NCBI RefSeq assembly: GCF_003864415.1
Contig: NZ_BFFP01000026.1
Coordinates: forward strand, 1-38,809
Source: Ligilactobacillus salitolerans
GTDB lineage: Bacteria; Bacillota; Bacilli; Lactobacillales; Lactobacillaceae
DNA length: 38,809 nt
Reading direction: 5' to 3'
Position numbers and translations under genes: made by a program. The notes beneath the pieces are model-generated. The model was not told where the DNA came from. It searched no databases and worked only from the letters and a program-made list of their open reading frames with translations. Shown here in pieces: positions 1 to 7,805 of the stretch (positions are counted from its first letter, which is position 1; each line of letters opens with the position of its first letter).

Positions 1-84
1 AGTAAATTTAGGATAGAATTGTCTTGGGACATCATTAAAACCTCGCTTTGATTGATTTTTGGACACTTTAATCTTAGCACTTGA

Positions 85-105
85 GGGACAATGATGTCCT
101 TTTTT
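85..105 (+). terminator. Intrinsic terminator for a gene left of the window
   Basis: A short hairpin (GGACA, loop ATGA, TGTCC) is followed directly by six T residues on the plus strand. It would end a rightward transcript that starts outside the window. The 3' arm also pairs with an upstream copy at 27-36, so an alternative fold exists. Bases 1-84 contain no gene that I can recognise. Confidence 0.5.
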
Positions 106-111
106 AGTATT

Positions 112-152
112 TTGAGAAAAAAATAGTGCTGATGATTTTACTCATCAACACT
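112..152 (-). terminator. Second, distal terminator behind yebC
   Basis: An 11-bp stem (125-135 with 142-152, one mismatch) is followed on the minus strand by a run of seven T. It lies just beyond the first yebC terminator, making a tandem pair that stops leftward transcription. Confidence 0.45.
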
Positions 153-162
153 AAAAAGTGTA

Positions 163-199
163 CACCCAAAAAAATAAGCCGCAGAAAATTTTCTGCAGC
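163..199 (-). terminator. Intrinsic terminator of yebC
   Basis: The inverted repeat at 178-199 (GC-rich base, AAAATTTT centre) is followed on the minus strand by TTATTTTTTT. It starts about 20 bases after the yebC stop codon, so it ends that transcript. Confidence 0.85.
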
Positions 200-219
200 T
201 CATTTAAATACTAATTAAA

Positions 220-939
220 TTAGAATTCAGCGGAAGTATAAACCTCTGAAACGTCATCTTCATCTTCTAGATGATCGATCAGGCGTTGAATTTTTTCGAT
301 CTTGTCTTCTGGAACTTCAACTGTTGTCTTAGGAACCATTGTCAGTTCAGCGTTAGCAAGTTCATATTTCTTTTGCAAAGTATCACGTACTTCTGGGAAA
401 GTCTTAGGATCTGTATAAATCTCAAAAACTTCATCTGAAGTTTGCAAGTCATCTGCCCCAGCTTCGATCACATCTTCAAACATCTGGTCTTCATCGACGT
501 CTAAGTCTTCACGTACGATAGCAATATAACCCTTACGATCGAACATGAAACTAACTGAGCCGGTTTCACCCAGACTGCCGCCGTTATGATTAAAATCGGC
601 ACGAACAGCTGAAGCGGTCCGGTTACGATTATCTGTCAAAGTGTGGACTAAGATCGCTACGCCAGCAGGACCATAGCCTTCATAAGTGATTTCTTCGTAG
701 TCGGCACCATTTGCACCAGATGCTTTATCAAGGGCACGTTTAATGTTGTCTTTAGGCATGTTGGCGCTGCGAGCTTTATCCATCATTAGGCGCAATTGTG
801 GATTCGAGTCTGGGTCAGGACCGCCACTCTTTGCAGCCATATAAAGTTCTCGTGATATTTTCTGGAAAATTTTCCCACGTTTTGCATCCTGAGCGTTTTT
901 ACGGCCCTGAATGTTATGCCATTTTGAATGTCCTGACAT
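220..939 (-). CDS. yebC: YebC/TACO1-family translational activator
   Basis: 239-aa protein of the YebC/PmpR (TACO1) family, whose members in bacteria act on translation of difficult peptide motifs or as transcriptional regulators. The diagnostic N-terminus [14 protein letters not shown] is present, followed by [14 protein letters not shown] and the family signature around [11 protein letters not shown] and TDNRNRT. Length matches the usual ~240 aa. I chose the ATG at 939 because it opens the conserved N-terminus and has an AAAGAGG ribosome site 8 bases upstream; a 20-codon upstream extension lacks conservation. It is monocistronic, between its own promoter and tandem terminators. The acidic C-terminal third ([16 protein letters not shown]) is typical of the family. 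Confidence 0.95.
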   Translation of the reverse strand: MSGHSKWHNIQGRKNAQDAKRGKIFQKISRELYMAAKSGGPDPDSNPQLRLMMDKARSANMPKDNIKRALDKASGANGADYEEITYEGYGPAGVAILVHTLTDNRNRTASAVRADFNHNGGSLGETGSVSFMFDRKGYIAIVREDLDVDEDQMFEDVIEAGADDLQTSDEVFEIYTDPKTFPEVRDTLQKKYELANAELTMVPKTTVEVPEDKIEKIQRLIDHLEDEDDVSEVYTSAEF

Positions 940-989
940 TTCATATACCTCTTTCCGAAAGTTTCTTTTAGCATGGTTAGCCATAATAA

Positions 990-1018
990 ATAGTACCAAA
1001 TCATGGTTGGTAACGCAA
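990..1018 (-). promoter_or_regulatory. Candidate promoter of yebC
   Basis: Minus strand TTGCGT, 17-base spacer, TACTAT, about 50 bases ahead of the chosen yebC start. The match to sigma-A consensus is partial, but spacing and position fit. Confidence 0.4.
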
Positions 1019-1086
1019 ATTTTTCCGCGAACAAAAACACTGAACTAGAATAGCTGCCTATTCAAAGCCCAGTGCTGATTTAAAGT

Positions 1087-2097
1087 TTATTTGCTAGAAC
1101 CGCGTTTAATAAAGCCGTATGGCAGGTCGATCGTCTTTTGCGTAGATTCTTCTTTATTCATCATCTTAGTCAAGAAGCGCATGGAAACCGCACCGATATC
1201 ATACAGCGGCTGAGTGATCGATGAGAGCTGCGGACGCACAATTTCTGTCAGTTTAGAATTATTGCTGGTAACAACTTCAAATTCTTCTGGGATCTTGACT
1301 CCTGCATCACGGGCTCCGTTCAAAACACCAGCAGCCAATTCATCATCAGCAACAAAAGCTGCTGTTGCTTGGGCTGAAGCTAAGGCTGGCCATAAAACTT
1401 CACCTGAGCGGTAGCGATAATCAGTTTCGAAGACCAAGTTCGGGTCAAATTCGATCCCGTTTTCAGCCAAAACGTCTTTATATCCCTTCAAACGATACTC
1501 ACCGTTGATCGGGTCTGACAAAGGACCAGAAACAAAAGCGATCCGCTGGTTGCCATGATTGATCAAATTCGTCACTGCACTTGCAACGGCTTTAACGTAA
1601 TCAATATGGACACTTTCAACTTCGCCCTTTTGGTCAACTGAACCAGCCAAAACGATCGGTGTTTTTGCACGTTTAAACTGAGCACGCAATTCATCGGTCA
1701 AGTTATGACCCATGAAAATGATACCGTCAACTTGCTTAGCTAAAAGAGTATTGAGTACTTGGATCTCTTTTTGATGGTTGCCGTCAGAATTAGCCAAGAT
1801 GATGTTGTATTTATACATCGTAGCAACATCATCGATCCCACGAGCCAAAGATGAAAAATAAACATTGGTAACATCGGGGATGATCACACCAACAGTGGTG
1901 GTTTTCTTGCTAGCTAACCCTTGCGCAACAGCGTTTGGACGGTAATCCAAACGATCGATCACTTCTAAAACTTTCTTACGAGTTGCAGGTTTAACATTAG
2001 GATTGCCGTTAACTACACGGGAAACGGTTGCCATTGAAACTCCGGCTTCTTTAGCAACTGTAGAAATCGTAACAGCTTTTTCTTCTCTAGATTCCAT
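1087..2097 (-). CDS. ccpA: Catabolite control protein A
   Basis: 336-aa LacI/GalR-family regulator. Residues 9-30 form the LacI helix-turn-helix (TISTVAKEAGVSMATVSRVV), followed by the hinge helix region around YRPNAVAQGLASKKTTTVGVIIPD and a periplasmic-binding-protein-like effector domain to the C-terminus. CcpA with HPr-Ser-P binds cre sites and governs carbon catabolite control in Firmicutes. Identification over other LacI members rests on length, the N-terminal sequence and the divergent pepQ neighbour, an arrangement known in lactobacilli. The ATG has an AGAAAGGG ribosome site. A cre-like box overlaps its own -35 element, suggesting autoregulation. The CDS ends 147 bases before the yebC start; I see no strong terminator between them. 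Confidence 0.93.
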   Translation of the reverse strand: MESREEKAVTISTVAKEAGVSMATVSRVVNGNPNVKPATRKKVLEVIDRLDYRPNAVAQGLASKKTTTVGVIIPDVTNVYFSSLARGIDDVATMYKYNIILANSDGNHQKEIQVLNTLLAKQVDGIIFMGHNLTDELRAQFKRAKTPIVLAGSVDQKGEVESVHIDYVKAVASAVTNLINHGNQRIAFVSGPLSDPINGEYRLKGYKDVLAENGIEFDPNLVFETDYRYRSGEVLWPALASAQATAAFVADDELAAGVLNGARDAGVKIPEEFEVVTSNNSKLTEIVRPQLSSITQPLYDIGAVSMRFLTKMMNKEESTQKTIDLPYGFIKRGSSK

Positions 2098-2164
2098 ATA
2101 ATAATTACCCTTTCTAATTTCTTCATTAATATTCTTTTCATTTCACTTTCAAGTCACAACATCA

Positions 2165-2193
2165 AATATAGCAGACTTTCTAAGCAAATGCAA
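2165..2193 (-). promoter_or_regulatory. ccpA promoter
   Basis: Minus strand TTGCAT (2188-2193), 17-base spacer, TATATT (2165-2170). Position and spacing are good for a sigma-A promoter driving ccpA. Confidence 0.7.
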
Positions 2194-2202
2194 GCGTTTC
2201 AA
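2189..2202. promoter_or_regulatory. cre-like box overlapping the ccpA -35
   Basis: TGCAAGCGTTTCAA resembles the CcpA operator, with the invariant central CG and flanking AAG/TTT. It overlaps the ccpA -35 element, so CcpA bound here would repress its own gene. It is 68 bases upstream of the pepQ -10, where effects on pepQ are possible. Confidence 0.6.
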
Positions 2203-2266
2203 GGGAAAATAGCAATGTATTTTCATAAAATTTTCAAACTCCTTTTCAAGATGAAAATAGTCATTG

Positions 2267-2275
2267 TGTTATAAT
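2267..2275 (+). promoter_or_regulatory. pepQ extended -10 promoter
   Basis: TGTTATAAT is a perfect extended -10 about 32 bases ahead of the pepQ ATG. No good -35 is seen at 17 bases; instead a TTTTCA-AGA-TGAAAA inverted repeat (2243-2257) occupies that place. Confidence 0.7.
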
Positions 2276-2307
2276 GTGAAGGTAAATCTTATCAAGGGAG
2301 CGATTCT

Positions 2308-3408
2308 ATGTCACATATTAATTCAGTTCAGAAGTGGCTGGCTGACAACAATTACGATGTTGCCTATATCAGTGACTTCATGAACATTCAATACTTCACT
2401 GGTTTCTCCAGCGACCCGATCGAACGGATCCTTGCCTTATTTATTTTCCCAGACAAGGACCCCTTCATTTTTGCACCCGCTCTTGAAGTGGAAGCAGTCA
2501 AAGAAACTGGTTGGAAATACCCTGTCTTCGGTTACTTAGATCATCAAGATCCCTTTGCCCTGATCCATGATCACATCACTGACTTGGCAGGAACACCAAA
2601 AAATTGGGCCATCGAAAAGAACAATTTGACTGTGGAGAAGTATGCAGCGATCAAAGCACAATTTGCAGACAGTGAATTCACAGGAAATTTAACTCCATTT
2701 ATCGAGCAGCTGAAACTATTTAAGACTCCAGAAGAAATTAAAGAGCTTGAGATCGCCGGCAAATGGGCTGATCGTGCCTTTGAAATCGGCTTTAACGCTT
2801 TAGCTCAAGGCAAGACCGAACAAGACATTGTTGCGGAGATCGAATACCAGCTGAAGCGCGAAGGGATCATGCATATGAGCTTTGATACCTTGATCCAAAG
2901 CGGTGCCAACGCAGCTGAAGCTCATGGTGCTCCGCGAAAAGTTGAACTTTTCCCAAACGAACTCTGCTTGTTTGACCTCGGTGTCGTTTACAATGGCTAT
3001 ATCTCAGATGCTACTAGGACCGTGGCCTTCGGTGGTGTAAATGAACATGCCAAGGAAGTTTATGATGTCTGCCTTGACGCTCAGCTGACGGCGCAAGCTG
3101 CTGCCAAGCCTGGCATCACTGCGGCAGAACTTGACAAGATCGCACGGGATATTATTTCCAAAGCTGGCTATGGAGAATACTTTAATCATCGCTTAGGACA
3201 TGGGATCGGCCAAAGTGAACATGAATTTCCTTCGATCATGGAAGGTAATGATCTTGTCTTACAGCCTGGTATGTGTTTCTCAATTGAACCTGGGATCTAT
3301 ATTCCGGGTGACGTTGGTGTCCGGATCGAAGATTGCGTTCATATCACAGAAAATGGGGCTGAACCTTTCACCCACACTACCAAGCAGCTCCAAACATTCC
3401 CACTTTGA
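2308..3408 (+). CDS. pepQ: Xaa-Pro dipeptidase PepQ
   Basis: 366-aa M24B metallopeptidase that cleaves dipeptides with C-terminal proline in the cytoplasm, a late step in peptide use by lactic acid bacteria. An N-terminal creatinase-like domain (about 1-130) precedes the pita-bread catalytic domain. The five metal ligands are visible: D223 (LFDLG), D234 (ISDATRT), H298 (RLGHGIG), E327 (SIEPGIY) and E341 (VRIEDCV). Length is typical for PepQ. The ATG at 2308 has an AAGGGAG site. The gene diverges from ccpA and ends at a UUCG-loop terminator, so it is monocistronic. Ile codons after G-ending codons are all ATC here (see findings). Confidence 0.93.
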   Translation: MSHINSVQKWLADNNYDVAYISDFMNIQYFTGFSSDPIERILALFIFPDKDPFIFAPALEVEAVKETGWKYPVFGYLDHQDPFALIHDHITDLAGTPKNWAIEKNNLTVEKYAAIKAQFADSEFTGNLTPFIEQLKLFKTPEEIKELEIAGKWADRAFEIGFNALAQGKTEQDIVAEIEYQLKREGIMHMSFDTLIQSGANAAEAHGAPRKVELFPNELCLFDLGVVYNGYISDATRTVAFGGVNEHAKEVYDVCLDAQLTAQAAAKPGITAAELDKIARDIISKAGYGEYFNHRLGHGIGQSEHEFPSIMEGNDLVLQPGMCFSIEPGIYIPGDVGVRIEDCVHITENGAEPFTHTTKQLQTFPL

Positions 3409-3427
3409 TCAGAACTTGATCACATCA

Positions 3428-3460
3428 AGCTTCAATGGTTCGTCCATTGGAGCTTTTTTT
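3428..3460 (+). terminator. pepQ terminator
   Basis: An 11-bp stem (AGCTTCAATGG, loop TTCG, CCATTGGAGCT) is followed by seven T. The stable UUCG tetraloop and T run make it a strong rightward terminator. Confidence 0.9.
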
Positions 3461-3470
3461 ATTTTCAAAA

Positions 3471-3499
3471 TAAAAAAACCGCCGTTAGAGTACGGCAGT
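3471..3499 (-). terminator. Terminator of the DUF948-ytxH operon
   Basis: On the minus strand, ACTGCCGT pairs with ACGGCGGT around a 6-base loop, followed by seven T. It lies about 25 bases after the YtxH-like stop codon. Confidence 0.8.
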
Positions 3500-3522
3500 T
3501 TTAGGCAGTTAGACCCTTCTTC

Positions 3523-3918
3523 TTAATTGCTAAGCGGGTAGAATTTTTCAGTTGGGCGTTCATCATCGGTCTGAACATTACTAATTACTTTACTGAAAGC
3601 AGAACGATGATCGATCACAATGTCATCTTGCATTTTTTCAGGCTCATCCGTTAAATTATCACGGGCAGAAGTAAGCTGCTGTTTCAGCTTACTGGTCGAG
3701 TCTTTCAAAGTTGAAAGTGCTGTCTCTGCTTTAGGACCAGCAACTGCTGCAGCTTTTTCTTCCAAGGCTGCGGCCTTATCGCGCCCGTTAGCAAGTTTAT
3801 CATCGATTTTAACTGCTAATTGATCGCGTTGCTCAGCACTCAGCCTTTTCCAATATAGGTAACCGGCGGCTACAGCAGAAAAACCGATGCTAAATCCGAG
3901 CAGGAAATTTTTATTCAT
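3523..3918 (-). CDS. YtxH domain-containing protein
   Basis: 131-aa small membrane-anchored protein. Residues 5-22 (FLLGFSIGFSAVAAGYLY) form a single hydrophobic helix, then a long charged Ala/Lys/Glu-rich helical region (about 27-95) typical of YtxH/gas-vesicle-like stress proteins, then a polar tail with a KFYPLSN end. The family is linked to general stress in Bacillus, but its molecular role is unknown. It starts 2 bases after the DUF948 stop codon with an AAAGGAGG site, so the two are one operon. It ends at the terminator at 3471-3499. Confidence 0.75.
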   Translation of the reverse strand: MNKNFLLGFSIGFSAVAAGYLYWKRLSAEQRDQLAVKIDDKLANGRDKAAALEEKAAAVAGPKAETALSTLKDSTSKLKQQLTSARDNLTDEPEKMQDDIVIDHRSAFSKVISNVQTDDERPTEKFYPLSN

Positions 3919-3920
3919 AA

Positions 3921-4346
3921 TTAAATTTCCTCCTTTGAACTTTTCCCCTTCTTCTTGCTGAAGATCTTTTTACCTAAAGCAGCAAGTGAAGACAACTTGG
4001 AAACATTGCCTACCATGCGCGTGGAATTAGCAACTTTTTGAGCCGCTCCTTTTCCAGCATGGTTTAAATCTGAAACACTTTCGCTCAAATCAGCGATCGC
4101 TGTGAACAAAGGATCGATCGTTTTAACTTTACCATTCACGTCAGCCAGCAAATCATTGACTTTTTCCAAGAGATCATTGACTTGATCCAAAGTGGAATGT
4201 GCATCATTGGTTAAAGTATTAACGGTCTGGTTGACCTCCTTTAAGGTCGTAACTAACTTAATCAAAACTAAGCAGAGATAGATCACCAGAATTAAAAAGG
4301 CTACAGCGGCGACAAAGCCCGCAATTTGTCCAAAAGTTATCTCCAT
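3921..4346 (-). CDS. DUF948 domain-containing protein
   Basis: 141-aa protein with one N-terminal membrane helix (about residues 7-33, IAGFVAAVAFLILVIYLCLV) followed by a heptad-rich coiled coil with repeated VNDLLEKVNDLLADVN. This matches the DUF948 family of Firmicutes, which is regularly paired with a YtxH gene as here. Function is not established; membrane-tethered coiled coils suggest a structural or stress role at the envelope. The lysine-rich tail (KKIFSKKKGK) is cytoplasmic by the positive-inside rule. The ATG has a very strong TTAGGAGG site. Confidence 0.8.
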   Translation of the reverse strand: MEITFGQIAGFVAAVAFLILVIYLCLVLIKLVTTLKEVNQTVNTLTNDAHSTLDQVNDLLEKVNDLLADVNGKVKTIDPLFTAIADLSESVSDLNHAGKGAAQKVANSTRMVGNVSKLSSLAALGKKIFSKKKGKSSKEEI

Positions 4347-4471
4347 GTTGATTTCCTCCTAAATTACAAGATGAGCAACGGTTTTTGGCTCCAGTCATTG
4401 ATCAAAACAAGCTGTGCCGCATAAAACTGCTTAAGTTGCCGTTACTTTCTTTTATAATTCTTATTGTTTCA

Positions 4472-4500
4472 AGAATATCATTACGAGAATAAAACTTCAA
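4472..4500 (-). promoter_or_regulatory. Candidate promoter of the DUF948-ytxH operon
   Basis: Minus strand TTGAAG, 17-base spacer, TATTCT, about 125 bases upstream of the DUF948 start. It is a moderate match; a TTATAA further downstream is an alternative -10. Confidence 0.3.
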
Positions 4501-4585
4501 ACAAAATCTTTTCTTGCCTCCAAAACCCACACGGCTACAATTTGAAAAGAATTTGGCGAAGTATTTAAAAACCAGCGTTTTTTTT

Positions 4586-4593
4586 GTTATCAT
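4586..4593 (+). promoter_or_regulatory. Candidate extended -10 for the MscS gene
   Basis: TGTTATCAT lies 35 bases ahead of the TTG start at 4628. A TTAAAA sits 17 bases upstream of the -10 as a weak -35. Confidence 0.4.
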
Positions 4594-4627
4594 TACAGTA
4601 CAGAACTTAAATAAGGAAGTGGACCAT

Positions 4628-5533
4628 TTGACAACTGCTGACCATTATTTGTCTCTTGCGGTGTCTAAAAGTAATTTTTTTAGCCTCGACGTGGTCAAAC
4701 ATTACTTTAATAATTTTGATTGGGATGGGACGATCAGTTCGATCCTGCAAACGATCGGCTCGCTGCTGCTGGTATCTATCCTTTTTTTGCTTGTCTACCT
4801 GATCGGCAAAAAACTGATCAAACGAACTTTTAACAGCAAAAAGGAAAATAAAGCCAGCCGCTTTTCTGAAAATCGTAAGGCAACTATCTATACTCTTTCA
4901 TTAAATATTTTCCATTATGCGGTGCTTTTCTTTTACCTCTATGCGATTCTTTCAATCTTAGGAGTTCCGGTCGGTACCTTGATCACCGGTGCCGGGATCA
5001 TGAGTGTAGCCCTAGGCTTAGGTGCTCAAGGCTTCGTCACCGACATTGTGACTGGCTTTTTCATCTTACTAGAAGAACAATTTTCAGTGGGCGAGTATGT
5101 CAAACTGGGCGAAGTCAGGGGCACGATCCATGCGATCGGGTTGAGAACGACCCAAATCCTTGGCGATGATGGTGCTTTACATTTTATTCCCAACCGCAGT
5201 ATCACTGTCGTCAGCAATTTTTCCCGGAATGATATGCGTGCCTTGATCGACATTCGGATCGATCCAAACAAAGATATCCAAGAGATGGAACGTATTATTT
5301 CTGAAGTCAACGAAAAGCTGGTCCCAGAATATGACGAAATTACCCAATCGCCTCAAGTCTTGGGGACCGTCGATACTGGAGATGGCAACTTAGTATTAAG
5401 AGTGACTATTTATACTAAAAACGGTGCTCAAGCATCGATTCAAAGGGATTTTCTTTCTGCCTATCTGGCAGCACTGACTAACGCAGGCTTCAAGATCCCG
5501 ACCTCACCAGTCAACTTATCTAATAGCAAGTAA
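4628..5533 (+). CDS. MscS-family small-conductance mechanosensitive channel
   Basis: 301-aa channel of the MscS family, which releases solutes upon hypo-osmotic shock. Membrane helices lie near residues 33-56 (LLLVSILFLLVYLIG) and 80-110, and the pore helix region GAGIMSVALGLGAQGFVTDIVTGFFILLEEQF-type motif is present, in two recognisable halves: GIMSVALGLGAQG and TDIVTGFFILLEEQFSVGEYVKLGE. A cytoplasmic beta/alpha-beta domain follows (PNRSITVVSNFSR). I chose TTG at 4628 because AAGGAAG lies 8 bases upstream; the open frame extends 38 codons further up but without a site and with no conserved sequence. Monocistronic, ending at the terminator at 5601-5636. Confidence 0.88.
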   Translation: MTTADHYLSLAVSKSNFFSLDVVKHYFNNFDWDGTISSILQTIGSLLLVSILFLLVYLIGKKLIKRTFNSKKENKASRFSENRKATIYTLSLNIFHYAVLFFYLYAILSILGVPVGTLITGAGIMSVALGLGAQGFVTDIVTGFFILLEEQFSVGEYVKLGEVRGTIHAIGLRTTQILGDDGALHFIPNRSITVVSNFSRNDMRALIDIRIDPNKDIQEMERIISEVNEKLVPEYDEITQSPQVLGTVDTGDGNLVLRVTIYTKNGAQASIQRDFLSAYLAALTNAGFKIPTSPVNLSNSK

Positions 5534-5600
5534 TAGCAGTAACAACTTAATTAGATTCAAAGTTTTTCAGTACAGGAGTTTAGCAATTTCACTTTTTTTC

Positions 5601-5636
5601 AAAAAAACCGACCAGAAATTTTCTGGCCGGCTTTTT
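5601..5636. terminator. Bidirectional terminator between mscS and dapL
   Basis: The stem CCGACCAGAAA/TTTCTGGCCGG has an A7 run on its left and a T5 run on its right, so it can end both the rightward mscS and the leftward dapL transcript. Confidence 0.85.
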
Positions 5637-5684
5637 AGTTTCTAACGTTCTGTCATTAACTCACACCAAGGCGGAAGCATTTTT

Positions 5685-6842
5685 TCAGTCCTGCTTGCCT
5701 GAATGACTGACCTGGCGTGCCTTCTCCTGCAAATATGCTGCAAAAACGCCTACTCCAGCCATAATTGCTGAGGTATCGGGTACCATCCGATCTGAATGCA
5801 GCGAATAAGGTGAATCCACACCCAACCAGCACATCGTGCCAGGAATTTTAGAGAGCATGAAACCAAAATCTTCACCCGTCATTGCTGGCGGCATTTCTTG
5901 ATAGTCATAATCAGAATTCTTAACAAAGTCAATAAATTCCGGGGTAGTGCGAGGATCGTTCACAACCGGCAAATACCCTCCTTGATGCAAGTCGAGCTCC
6001 AGGTCACAGTTAAACGTCGCCGCAGTTCCTTCAGCGATCCTACGCACCTCATTTTGGATCTTTAAATTGACATCTTGGGTCAGCGCACGGATAGTCCCGT
6101 CGATCTGACATTCACCGGCGATCACATTGCCAGTAGTACCAGCATTAAAATGACCTAGGGTAACTACTCCAGACTTAATTGGGTCAATCCGTCGGCTAAC
6201 GATCGTCTGGATCGAAGACACAAAATTAGCCCCGCAGACTACCATATCGTTAGCATCGTGAGGAAAAGCAGCATGCCCGCTCTTACCCCTAAACTTGGCG
6301 TGGATCTCACAGGTCCCGGCAAATAAAGTCCCTTCCCGGCAGCCGATCGTCCCAGCCGGCAAAGTTGGATCAACATGTAAAGCATAGATCTCATCAGGTT
6401 GCCACTTACCCAGAACGCCGCTCTCAAAAAGCTGTTTGCCGCCGCTGGCATTTTCCTCTGCAGGTTGAAAAATAAATGTCACAGAGACTGGCGGCCGGCT
6501 TTCAGCCAGACGACTCAAGACACCTAGCGCAACACTCATATGAATATCATGTCCGCAGGCGTGCATTCTGCCAGGATGCTGGGAAGAAAAAACTAAGCCT
6601 GTTTTTTCTGCGACAGGCAAGCCGTCAATATCTGTCCGATAACCGATCGTATAAGTTGGATTTGCCCCAGTTAAATGGACTAAGATCCCAGTCTTCCAAG
6701 TTTTAATTTCAAGATGATCTTGCGGCAGATGTTGAATGATCTCCAACAATTTTGCTTGGGTCTCATATTCTTCCATCCCGATCTCGGGAATTTGATGCAG
6801 TTGCTGATAAATATCTTGCAATTCAGTCTTCGCTAAAGCCAT
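5685..6842 (-). CDS. dapL: N-acetyldiaminopimelate deacetylase
   Basis: 385-aa M20D-family amidohydrolase. It removes the acetyl group from N-acetyl-LL-diaminopimelate in the acetylase branch of lysine and meso-DAP synthesis. Metal motifs are visible: GRMHACGHDIHMS (Cys-Gly-His-Asp) and FQPAEENASGG, with a later conserved MTGEDFG near the C-terminus. The family includes amino-acid hydrolases, but the preceding dapH settles the role. I chose ATG at 6842 because GAGGGG is 6 bases upstream; a GTG seven codons earlier has no site. It begins 50 bases after dapH and ends at a bidirectional terminator. Symbol usage differs among databases (Bacillus ykuR; dapL is also used for an aminotransferase). 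Confidence 0.9.
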   Translation of the reverse strand: MALAKTELQDIYQQLHQIPEIGMEEYETQAKLLEIIQHLPQDHLEIKTWKTGILVHLTGANPTYTIGYRTDIDGLPVAEKTGLVFSSQHPGRMHACGHDIHMSVALGVLSRLAESRPPVSVTFIFQPAEENASGGKQLFESGVLGKWQPDEIYALHVDPTLPAGTIGCREGTLFAGTCEIHAKFRGKSGHAAFPHDANDMVVCGANFVSSIQTIVSRRIDPIKSGVVTLGHFNAGTTGNVIAGECQIDGTIRALTQDVNLKIQNEVRRIAEGTAATFNCDLELDLHQGGYLPVVNDPRTTPEFIDFVKNSDYDYQEMPPAMTGEDFGFMLSKIPGTMCWLGVDSPYSLHSDRMVPDTSAIMAGVGVFAAYLQEKARQVSHSGKQD

Positions 6843-6892
6843 CCATTTCCCCTCTTCTTTCACGTCAAATACATTAGTGATGTTAAATGAGC

Positions 6893-7600
6893 TTATAGTT
6901 TGCGCAAATCATCAACAAGCTCGATCTTAGAACCTTTGACTTCACTGACATCCTTAACCTTGCGCGCCGGAGTTCCCATCACAACAGTGCCAGGCTCCAC
7001 ATCTTTGGTTACTACTGAACCGGCACCAACAACAGCGCCCTTTCCGACTGTCACACCTTCAAGCACTACCGCGTTGGCACCAATCAGAACGTCGTCTTCG
7101 ATCGTGACTGGTTTGGCAGATGCCGGTTCTACGACACCGGCTAAGACCGTGCCGGCACCAATATGACAGTTCTTACCGACCAAAGCACGACCGCCTAAAA
7201 TAGCACCCATGTCGATCATTGAACCAGCACCGATCTCGGCCCCAATGTTAATGACTGCTCCCATCATTACCACAGCCTGATCACCGATCTCGACTTGGTC
7301 ACGAATAACAGCGCCAGGCTCGATCCGTGCATTATAACTGCGAACATCGGCTAGGGGGACACCTGTATTACGGCCATCTATCTCCACGTGCTGGTCTGTA
7401 ATTGCTGGAGTCTGCTTTAAAAATTGTTCGATGACAGTCCAATCACCAAACAAAACCCCGGCTTTTGCACCAGTGTACGCTTCAATTCCACTTGGAAAGC
7501 TTAGATCCTGTAAATCACCTTTAATATATACTTTGACAGGAGTTTTTTTCTTTGCGTTAGCAATTGTTGCAATAATTTCTTTGGCATCTAATTGTGTCAT
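6893..7600 (-). CDS. dapH: 2,3,4,5-tetrahydrodipicolinate N-acetyltransferase
   Basis: 235-aa left-handed beta-helix acetyltransferase that acetylates tetrahydrodipicolinate, supplying DAP for peptidoglycan and lysine. An N-terminal mixed domain (about 1-85) precedes hexapeptide repeats (about 90-205: [16 protein letters not shown], then [14 protein letters not shown] and so on) and a short C-terminal helix. Length matches DapH of Bacillus (ykuQ). The ATG has an ACTGGAGG site. It is the first gene of a dapH-dapL operon. Its leader carries a promoter and an attenuator-like terminator at 7680-7713, so lysine-linked or other control is possible. Confidence 0.93.
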   Translation of the reverse strand: MTQLDAKEIIATIANAKKKTPVKVYIKGDLQDLSFPSGIEAYTGAKAGVLFGDWTVIEQFLKQTPAITDQHVEIDGRNTGVPLADVRSYNARIEPGAVIRDQVEIGDQAVVMMGAVINIGAEIGAGSMIDMGAILGGRALVGKNCHIGAGTVLAGVVEPASAKPVTIEDDVLIGANAVVLEGVTVGKGAVVGAGSVVTKDVEPGTVVMGTPARKVKDVSEVKGSKIELVDDLRKL

Positions 7601-7679
7601 TTAAATTCCTCCAGTAATTTTTTGTGAGCCTTGCGGTCCAGATCTATCAGCTTGAGTCTTCCAGGAAGTCGAAACTACT

Positions 7680-7713
7680 AAAAAAGACAAATACCCTTCA
7701 AGGGATATCTGCC
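7680..7713 (-). terminator. Terminator after cbpB / possible attenuator of dapH
   Basis: On the minus strand GGCAGATA-T-CCCT, loop TGA, AGGGTATTTGTC forms a 12-bp stem with one bulge, followed by six T. It lies 93 bases after the cbpB stop and 80 bases before the dapH start. It therefore ends cbpB, but because a promoter-like sequence lies between, it may also act inside the dapH leader. Confidence 0.85.
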
Positions 7714-7753
7714 CGTAATTTTTCCCGTGAGCACTGACGAGTATCTGTCAAAT

Positions 7754-7782
7754 AATATACCGCCATTCTCCAGTCAGGACAA
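7754..7782 (-). promoter_or_regulatory. Candidate dapH promoter
   Basis: Minus strand TTGTCC, 17-base spacer, TATATT. Transcription would begin near 7747, upstream of the terminator hairpin at 7680-7713, giving a leader of about 145 bases before dapH. Confidence 0.5.
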
Positions 7783-7805
7783 TCATTAATCTTTTTGTAT
7801 TTAAA

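Noticed and set aside
786-1040. Frame of 84 codons overlapping the yebC start on the same strand
   Set aside because: It is an out-of-frame reading of the yebC 5' region with no conserved motif and no ribosome site of its own.
4402-4593. 63-codon minus-strand frame between DUF948 and mscS
   Set aside because: No ribosome site at its start, composition like noncoding DNA, and it covers both candidate promoters.
7601-7805. Lysine riboswitch or T-box ahead of dapH
   Set aside because: The transcribed leader before the terminator is only about 70 bases and has neither the L-box aptamer nor the T-box core sequence.
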